A DNA stretch of 12,149 nucleotides from assembly GCF_000003605.2 (NCBI RefSeq), contig NW_003124806.1, forward strand, positions 1 to 12,149, given 5' to 3'. Source of the DNA: Saccoglossus kowalevskii (Eukaryota; Hemichordata; Enteropneusta; Harrimaniidae). This document shows positions 7,736-12,149 of the stretch, one piece after another. The first letter of the stretch is position 1, and every line of letters begins with the position of its first letter. The notes under the pieces were generated by a model, which did not search any database, was not told the origin of the DNA, and saw only the letters and a program-made list of their open reading frames with translations. Position numbers and translations under genes: made by a program.

Positions 7736-8018
7736 GACGATATTCACGTTTGAGCCTCCTTAAGTGAGCCTCGATGTAACGAATTTATTTTTTCTAAACA
7801 ATGATTATCACAGTGACAGTAAACATACTTATACGAATTTATAATCAGAAATATTCAGAATTTCAATCATTTGCTCGTAAAGTAAAATTACTTAGAATTG
7901 AACAAATCATTTTTTCTAAACAATTATTATCACAGTGACCGTAAACATACTGTCATAATATAACTTGTAATTCGAGGGTTTGAGTCTCAAAAACAACTAG
8001 TTGTTGATTTCGACTCTC
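7736..8018. repeat. Rearranged spacer with missing tRNA unit
   Basis: This spacer starts as a short-type spacer (CGAATTTATTTTTTC near 7780), then near 7828-7835 jumps back to ACGAATTTATAATCAG, the start of a long spacer. The 356-bp period equals 234 plus 302 minus 180 bp, so one whole tRNA body and its trailer appear to have been deleted. Confidence 0.82.
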
Positions 8019-8091
8019 TAGAAAATCCGGGTATCGATCCCGGTACTTCTCACATGCTAAGCGAGCGCTCTACCGCATGAGCTAATTCCCC
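8019..8091 (-). tRNA. tRNA-Ala(AGC), unit 29, wobble acceptor
   Basis: The acceptor 3' strand is ATTTTCT, giving G1:U72 and G4:U69 wobbles besides G3:U70. The G1:C72 pair is nearly universal in eukaryotic tRNA-Ala, so this end is weak. D loop ATGCGGTA (class A-like) is combined with a class B trailer, so it is a mosaic. Anticodon AGC, T arm perfect. Confidence 0.78.
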
Positions 8092-8320
8092 GACAATATT
8101 GACGTTTGAGCCTCCTTAAGTGAGTCTCGATGTATCTAATTTATAATCAGAAATATTCAGAATTCAATCATATTGCTCGTAAAGTCAAATTACTTAGAAT
8201 TGAACAAATCATTTTTTCTAAACAATTATTATCACAGTGACCGTAAACATACTGTCATATTATAACTTGTAATTCGAGGGTTTGAGTCTCAAAAACAACT
8301 AGTTGTTGAATTCGAGTCAC

Positions 8321-8393
8321 TCGAGAATCCGGGTATCGATCCCGGTAGCTCTCACATGCTAAGCGAGCGCTCTTCCACTTGAGCTAATTCCCC
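8321..8393 (-). pseudogene. tRNA-Ala-like pseudogene, unit 30
   Basis: G1 faces G72 (CTCGAGAAT end, as in units 2 and 38), the variable loop is AGCTA, and the D loop is AAGTGGAA. Other stems pair and the anticodon is AGC. The terminal acceptor mismatch would impair 5' processing and charging; possibly still transcribed. Confidence 0.68.
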
Positions 8394-8622
8394 GACGATA
8401 TTCATGTTTGAGCCTCCTTAAGTGAGTCTCGATGTAACTAATTTATAATCAGAAATATTCAGAATTTCAATAATATGCTCGTAAAGTAAAATTACTTAGA
8501 ATTGAACAAATTATTTTTTCTAAACAATTATTATCACAGTGACCGTAAACATACTGTCATAATATAACTTGTAATTCGAGGGTTTGAGTCTCAAAAACAA
8601 CTAGTTGTTGAATGCGACTCAC

Positions 8623-8695
8623 TGGAGAATCCGGGTATCGATCCCGATACCTCTCACATGCTAAGCGAGCGCTCTACCACTTGAGCTAATTCCCC
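8623..8695 (-). tRNA. tRNA-Ala(AGC), unit 31, intact
   Basis: All stems pair; the only departure from the canonical body is U49:G65 (T stem TCGGG/CCCGG). G3:U70 and anticodon AGC are present, with T5 terminator. The trailer variant GAATGCGACTC is shared with unit 37, 1,667 bp to the right. The 5' flank is a short spacer. Confidence 0.88.
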
Positions 8696-8856
8696 GACGA
8701 TATTCACGTTTGAGCCTCCTTAAGTGAGCCTCGATGTAACGAATTTATTTTTTCTAAATAATGATTATCACAGTGACCGTAAACATACTGATATAATACT
8801 ACTTGTAATTCGAAGGTTTGGGTCTCAAAAACAACTAGTTATTGTACACAACTCAA

Positions 8857-8929
8857 TGGAGAATCCGAGTATCGATCCCGGTACCTTTCACATGCTAAGC
8901 GAGGGCTCTACCGCTTGAGCTAATTCCTC
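8857..8929 (-). pseudogene. tRNA-Ala-like pseudogene, unit 32, class S
   Basis: A2 faces C71, C27 faces A43, and base 26 is C instead of G. D loop AAGCGGTA, anticodon AGC, G52:U62 wobble. The 5' flank is also decayed (TTGAGCTTGCTAAG in place of TTTGAGCCTCCTTAAG), so the expected start motif is lost. Likely inactive. Confidence 0.74.
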
Positions 8930-9150
8930 GACGATATTTATGTTGAGCTTGCTAAGTGAGTCTCGATGTAACTAATTTATAATCAGAAATATTCAGAATT
9001 TCAATCATATGCTCGTAAAGTAAAATTACTTAGAATTGAACAAATGATATTTTCTAAACAATTATTATCACAGTGACCATTCTGTCATAATACAACTTGT
9101 AATTCGAGGGTTTGAGTGTGAAAAACAACAAGTTGTTGCATTCGACTCAC

Positions 9151-9223
9151 TGGAGAATACGGGTATAGAACCCGGTACCTCTCACATACTAAGCGAACGC
9201 TCTACCACTTCAGCTAATTCCCC
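9151..9223 (-). pseudogene. tRNA-Ala-like pseudogene with AGT (Thr) anticodon, unit 33
   Basis: The anticodon loop is TTAGTAT, so the anticodon is AGT (threonine type). T loop TTCTATA lacks the purine at 57, C49 faces T65, and G13 faces G22; U27:G43 is a wobble. The acceptor with G3:U70 is intact. The most diverged copy of the internal array, flanked by an 8-bp spacer deletion (294-bp period). Decay is more likely than a new specificity. Confidence 0.75.
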
Positions 9224-9452
9224 GACGATGTTCATGTTTGAGCCTCCTTAAGTGAGTCTCGATGTAACTAACTGATAATCAGAAATATTCAGAATTTCAA
9301 TCATATGCTCGTAAAGTCAAATTACTTAGAATTGAACAAATTATTTTTTCTAAACAATTATTATCACAGTGACCGTAAACATACTGTCATAATATAACTT
9401 GTAATTCGAGGGTTTGAGTCTCAAAAACAAGAAGTTGTTGCATTCGACTCAC

Positions 9453-9525
9453 TGGAGAATCCGGGTATCGATCCCAGTACCTCTCACATGCTAAGCGAGC
9501 GCTCTACCACTTGAGCTAATTCCCC
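9453..9525 (-). tRNA. tRNA-Ala(AGC), unit 34, intact
   Basis: All stems pair; the single difference from the canonical body is U50:G64. Anticodon AGC, G3:U70, U8, A14 and A58 present. The trailer is a mosaic (AAGAAGTTGTTGCATTCG). The 5' flank is a short spacer. Confidence 0.88.
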
Positions 9526-9656
9526 GACGGGATTCACGTTTGAGCCTCCTTAAGTGAGCCTCGATGTAACGAATTTATTTTTTCTAAACAATGATTATCA
9601 CAGTGACCGTAAACATACTGATATAATACTACTTGTAATTCGAAAGTTTGAGTCTC

Positions 9657-9661
9657 AAAAA
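9657..9661 (-). terminator. Pol III terminator of unit 35
   Basis: TTTTT on the gene strand, in the class S trailer context, 25 bases after A73. Confidence 0.75.
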
Positions 9662-9686
9662 CAAATAGTTATTGTACACAACTCAA

Positions 9687-9759
9687 TGGAGAATCCGGGT
9701 ATCGATCCCGGTACCTCTCACATGCTAAGCGAGCGCTCTACCACTTGAGCTAATTCCCC
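9687..9759 (-). tRNA. tRNA-Ala(AGC), unit 35, canonical
   Basis: Body identical to units 28 and 37, with all stems Watson-Crick apart from the standard G3:U70 and G30:U40. It is the only fully canonical class S copy, and has a T5 terminator (9657-9661), a TATAAATT box (9806-9813) and a CAAAC motif. Probably functional. Confidence 0.93.
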
Positions 9760-9805
9760 GATGATTTTCACGTTTGAGCCTCCTTAAGTGAGCCTCGATG
9801 TAACG

Positions 9806-9813
9806 AATTTATA
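9806..9813 (-). promoter_or_regulatory. TATA box upstream of unit 35
   Basis: TATAAATT on the gene strand, at the same distance as in unit 21; the CAAAC start-like motif is at 9772-9776. Confidence 0.5.
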
Positions 9814-9987
9814 ATCAGAAATTTTCAGAATTTCAATCATATGCTCGTAAAGTAAAATTACTTAGAATTGAACAAATCATTTTTTCTAAACAATTATTAT
9901 CACAGTGACCGTAAACATTCTGTCATAATATTACTTGTAATTCGAGGGTTGAGTCTCAAAAACAACTAGTTGTTGAATTTGACTCAT

Positions 9988-10060
9988 TGGAGAATCCGAG
10001 TATCGATCCCGGTACCTCTCACATGCTAAGCGAGCGCTCTTCCACTTGAGCTAATTCCCC
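9988..10060 (-). tRNA. tRNA-Ala(AGC), unit 36, D-loop variant
   Basis: All stems pair (G52:U62 wobble). The D loop is AAGTGGAA, a change at the variable position 20, shared with unit 30 1,667 bp to the left. Acceptor end is normal, unlike unit 30. Anticodon AGC; T5 terminator and TATA box present. Confidence 0.86.
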
Positions 10061-10259
10061 GACGATATTCATGTTTGAGCCTCCTTAAGTGAGTCTCGAT
10101 GTAACTAATTTATAATCAGAAATATTCAGAATTTCAATAATATGCTCGTAAAGTAAAATTACTTAGAATTGAACAAATTATTTTTTCTAAACAATTATTA
10201 TCACAGTGACCGTAAACATACTGTCATAATATAACTTGTAATTCGAGGGTTTGAGTCTC

Positions 10260-10264
10260 AAAAA
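10260..10264 (-). terminator. Pol III terminator of unit 37
   Basis: TTTTT on the gene strand, 25 bases after A73. Confidence 0.75.
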
Positions 10265-10289
10265 CAACTAGTTGTTGAATGCGACTCAC

Positions 10290-10362
10290 TGGAGAATCCG
10301 GGTATCGATCCCGGTACCTCTCACATGCTAAGCGAGCGCTCTACCACTTGAGCTAATTCCCC
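10290..10362 (-). tRNA. tRNA-Ala(AGC), unit 37, canonical
   Basis: Third copy of the fully canonical body (identical to units 28 and 35). T5 terminator at 10260-10264, CAAAC motif at 10375-10379 and TATAAATT box at 10409-10416, all on the gene strand. Together with unit 21 this is one of the best candidates for an expressed gene. Confidence 0.94.
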
Positions 10363-10408
10363 GACGATATTCACGTTTGAGCCTCCTTAAGTGAGTCTCG
10401 ATGTATCT

Positions 10409-10416
10409 AATTTATA
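10409..10416 (-). promoter_or_regulatory. TATA box upstream of unit 37
   Basis: TATAAATT on the gene strand followed by the AGATACATCGAGACTCAC variant of the leader; CAAAC at 10375-10379. Same spacing as units 21 and 35. Confidence 0.5.
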
Positions 10417-10590
10417 ATCAGAAATATTCAGAATTCAATCATATGCTCGTCAAGTCAAATTACTTAGAATTGAACAAATCATTTTTTCTAAACAATTATT
10501 ATCACAGTGACCGTAAACATACTGTCATATTATAACTTGTAATTCGAGGGTTTGAGTCTCAAAAACAACTAGTTGTTGAATTCGAGTCAC

Positions 10591-10663
10591 TCGAGAATCC
10601 GGGTATCGATCCCGGTACCTCTCACATGCTAATCGAGCGATCTACCATTTGAGCTAACTCCCC
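10591..10663 (-). pseudogene. tRNA-Ala-like pseudogene, unit 38
   Basis: G1 faces G72, C11 faces U24, and A31 faces G39 at the anticodon loop; A6 is changed to G, giving a G6:U67 wobble. Anticodon AGC. Shares the CTCGAGAAT end and GATCTACCATTT stretch with unit 2, 10,233 bp away, but has gained private defects since. Likely inactive. Confidence 0.8.
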
Positions 10664-10824
10664 GACGATATTCACGTTTGAGCCTCCTTAAGTGAGCCTC
10701 AATGTAACGAATTTATTTTTTCTAAACAATGATTATCACAGTGACCGTAAATATACTGATATAATACTACTTGTAATTCGAAGGTTTGAGTCTCAAATAC
10801 AACTAGTTATTGTACACAACTCAA

Positions 10825-10897
10825 TGGAGAATCCGAGTATCGATCCCGGTATCTCTCACATGCTAAGCAAGCGCTTTACCACTTGAGCCTATTCCGC
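10825..10897 (-). pseudogene. tRNA-Ala-like pseudogene, unit 39, class S
   Basis: The unit 3 type with more decay: C2 opposite C71, AG at 8-9, C13 opposite A22, and U29:G41 wobble. The terminator is broken (AAATA from 10795). Anticodon AGC remains. Confidence 0.8.
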
Positions 10898-11126
10898 GAT
10901 GATATTCACGTTCGAGCCTCCTTAAGTGAGCCTCGATGTAACGAATTTATAATCAGCAATATTCAGAATTTCAATCATATGCTCGTAAAGTCAAATTACT
11001 TAGAATTGAACAAATTATTTTTTCTAAACAATTATTATCACAGTGACCGTAAACATACTGATATAATACTCCTTGTAATTCGATGGTTTGAGTCTCAAAA
11101 ACAAATAGCTGTTGCATTCGACTCAC

Positions 11127-11199
11127 TGGAGAATCCAGGTATCGATCCCGGTACCTCTCACATGCTAAACGAGCGCTCTACCGCATGAGCTAATTCCCC
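11127..11199 (-). tRNA. tRNA-Ala(AGC), unit 40, intact
   Basis: Body identical to units 4, 6 and 26, all stems paired with wobbles at 51:63 and 31:39. T5 terminator present; the trailer has one private change (AATAGCTGTTGC). The last intact gene before the array edge. Confidence 0.9.
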
Positions 11200-11425
11200 G
11201 ACAATATTGACGTTTGAGCCTCCTTAAGTGAGTCTCGATGTATCTAATTTATAATCAGAAATATTCAGAATTCAATCATATTGCTCGTAAAGACAAATTA
11301 CTTAGAATTGAACAAATCATTTTTTCTAAACAATTATTATCACAGTGACCGTAAACATACTGTCATAATATAACTTGTAATTCGAGGGTTTGAGTCTCAA
11401 AAACAAATAGTTGAAATGGACTCAC

Positions 11426-11498
11426 TGGAGAATCCGGGTATCGATCCCGGTACCTCTCTCATGCTAAGCGAGCGCTCTACCACTTGAGCTAATTCACC
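11426..11498 (-). pseudogene. tRNA-Ala-like pseudogene, unit 41, array edge
   Basis: The acceptor 5' strand is GGTGAAT, so base 3 is U opposite U70 and the alanine identity pair G3:U70 is lost. G30 faces A40 in the anticodon stem. Anticodon AGC and the T arm are intact, and T5 remains. The trailer is shortened (AATAGTTGAAATGGACTC). It is the terminal copy, 29 bp from the junction with unique DNA. Confidence 0.8.
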
Positions 11499-11527
11499 GA
11501 CGATATTGCCGTTTGAGCCTCCTTAAG

Positions 11528-12149
11528 GTAGCGAGAAGGGTTTTGTGACATTTTCGAATAAAACATTCTCTGTCTGTTGTGTTGTTCAGAAGAGTAATTT
11601 AGCTTATATATTTCAAAAGACTAAGTATAGAGGCACAATTTCGCACAAACTGGACAGTCGTTGTTTACATAATTATCACGTGACATCAAAAATGGCGAAC
11701 CTTGTAAAAATGACTAAGTACGCGATTGCGAGAGCACACTGCGGAATTTCCTGGTGAAATTTACGTCATGCATTGTCCGTAATCAAGTCCATTGAAATGC
11801 GTCTCAGATAATCAAAAGACCTATTATTCCGATTTCTATGCAGGTTTGTTTTTTTGTCCTCAACTTATTTCATACTTGACACCTTTAACAGACTATTATT
11901 CTGTGACAAAGCATTTTCTTTAAAAACCCAGACATATTTTGCACCATCATTATCTATTGAACGATAACTGCGAGTTTGAATGTCCTAGTCCGAACGCACT
12001 TGATTTGGCGGCGGTCCCAATGAGTCGTACTCAATCGAAACTTCAATTCGAGAAAAACGCGAAAAACAGTTTTGGTTAATAAAACACTGTAGATTTGCAG
12101 CATTATTATAAATATTCACTAAAAATGGCCAAACATATTAACCACTGAT
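11528..12149. other. Unique right flank without a supported gene
   Basis: No array similarity after 11527. The longest plus-strand frame here (11545-11757, 70 codons) has no recognisable motif and no clear coding character. Motifs seen: AATAAA at 11557-11562 and 12078-12083, TCACGTGA at 11676-11683, AAAATGGCG near 11690-11697, TTACGTCA at 11761-11768, TTTGGCGG near 12004-12011, and the inverted repeat TGAGT-CGT-ACTCA at 12021-12033. It may be intergenic DNA, or the promoter and first exon of a gene extending right; I cannot choose. Confidence 0.6.
11676..11697. promoter_or_regulatory. E-box and YY1-like motif pair
   Basis: The palindrome TCACGTGA, a strong E-box of the USF/TFE type, is followed seven bases later by AAAATGGCG, which resembles the YY1 core of animal housekeeping promoters. 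A TTACGTCA (ATF/CREB-like) follows about 65 bp on. The clustering is suggestive only. Confidence 0.35.

Larger units (their letters stand above)
1..11527 (-). repeat. Tandem tRNA-Ala gene array (41 loci)
   Basis: A head-to-tail array in which every monomer holds one 73-bp tRNA-Ala-like sequence on the minus strand plus spacer. Distances between successive loci are 301-303 bp (class A and B monomers) or 233-234 bp (class S). Exceptions are 356 bp between units 28 and 29, 294 bp between units 32 and 33, and 299 bp between units 40 and 41. The array is open on the left. On the right, similarity stops after CCTTAAG near 11527. All monomers have the same orientation. It could be a working tRNA cluster, a tRNA-derived satellite, or a mixture; the mix of intact and decayed copies favours a mixture. 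Confidence 0.97.

Noticed and set aside
459-11188. Repeated 64-77 codon plus-strand frames (also one of 101 codons) that look like a tandem protein family
   Set aside because: Each one runs antisense through a tRNA body; the conserved C-terminal part is just the complement of the anticodon and D arms. Their conservation follows the tRNA and monomer repeats, and the frame is lost in many monomers. No independent coding signal is seen.
1-11527. CRISPR array
   Set aside because: The regular direct repeats are far too long (234-302 bp), the spacers are as conserved as the repeats, and the repeated core is a eukaryotic tRNA-Ala.
1-11527. tRNA-derived SINE family
   Set aside because: Copies are in strict head-to-tail tandem, not dispersed, with no poly-A or LINE-type tail between them. 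A retroposed founder remains possible and is treated as a finding.
11557-11562. AATAAA as a polyadenylation signal of a gene ending at the array edge
   Set aside because: No open frame leads into it, and the hexamer is common by chance in AT-rich DNA.
11545-11757. 70-codon plus-strand open frame in the right flank
   Set aside because: Short, with no recognisable domain or signal, and its start lies just after the array junction. Length is not beyond chance in this composition.
12021-12033. Inverted repeat TGAGT-CGT-ACTCA as a regulatory site
   Set aside because: A single 13-bp element with no matching context; such short palindromes arise by chance.

Overview
The window is almost entirely one head-to-tail tandem array of tRNA-Ala(AGC)-type genes, all on the minus strand. 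It runs from the left edge (where it is cut by the window) to about 11,527. I count 41 tRNA-Ala-like loci of 73 bp between 56 and 11,498, about one per 280 bp, then 622 bp of unrelated single-copy sequence. No convincing protein-coding gene is present. The recurring 64-77 codon plus-strand frames are antisense shadows of the tRNA bodies.

The organism is a eukaryote and probably an animal, perhaps a marine invertebrate. The tRNA genes do not encode the 3' CCA. They carry the A34 anticodon AGC that eukaryotes modify to inosine. They have internal A and B boxes and oligo-T Pol III terminators. The T arm with an ATCGATA loop and the G3:U70 pair match metazoan tRNA-Ala as I remember it. The species cannot be read from the sequence.

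I number loci 1 to 41 from left to right. They fall into three monomer classes, judged by the sequence on the left (3') side of each tRNA. Class A has a ...GCATTCGACTCACTGG trailer (13 loci). Class B has ...TGAATTCGACTCACTGG or close relatives (17 loci). Class S has ...GTACACAACTCAATGG (11 loci). A and B monomers have a period near 302 bp. S monomers have a period of 234 bp because 68 bp of spacer are missing. The order is A B S A A A A S B S A B S B S A A S B S B A A A S A B B B B B S B B S B B B S A B. Several multi-unit blocks recur (units 8-11 and 13-16; 16-17 and 23-24; 2-4, 25-26 and 38-40; 30-31 and 36-37), which points to repeated unequal exchange.

About 16 copies fold with all stems paired, all main invariant bases and anticodon AGC. 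Units 28, 35 and 37 are identical, fully canonical genes, and unit 21 differs from them only in one D-loop base. Others carry stem mismatches, a changed A box or T loop, or a broken terminator. Two have changed anticodons: unit 27 reads ATC (Asp-type) and unit 33 reads AGT (Thr-type), both on an alanine body that keeps G3:U70. The last copy next to unique DNA (unit 41) has lost G3:U70. Long monomers carry a TATAAATT box 47-54 bp upstream of the gene, a CAAAC start-like motif 13-17 bp upstream, and TTTTT about 26 bp downstream.

The right flank (11,528-12,149) has no repeat units. It holds a cluster of promoter-like motifs (TCACGTGA, AAAATGGCG, TTACGTCA) and two AATAAA hexamers, but no gene I can support.
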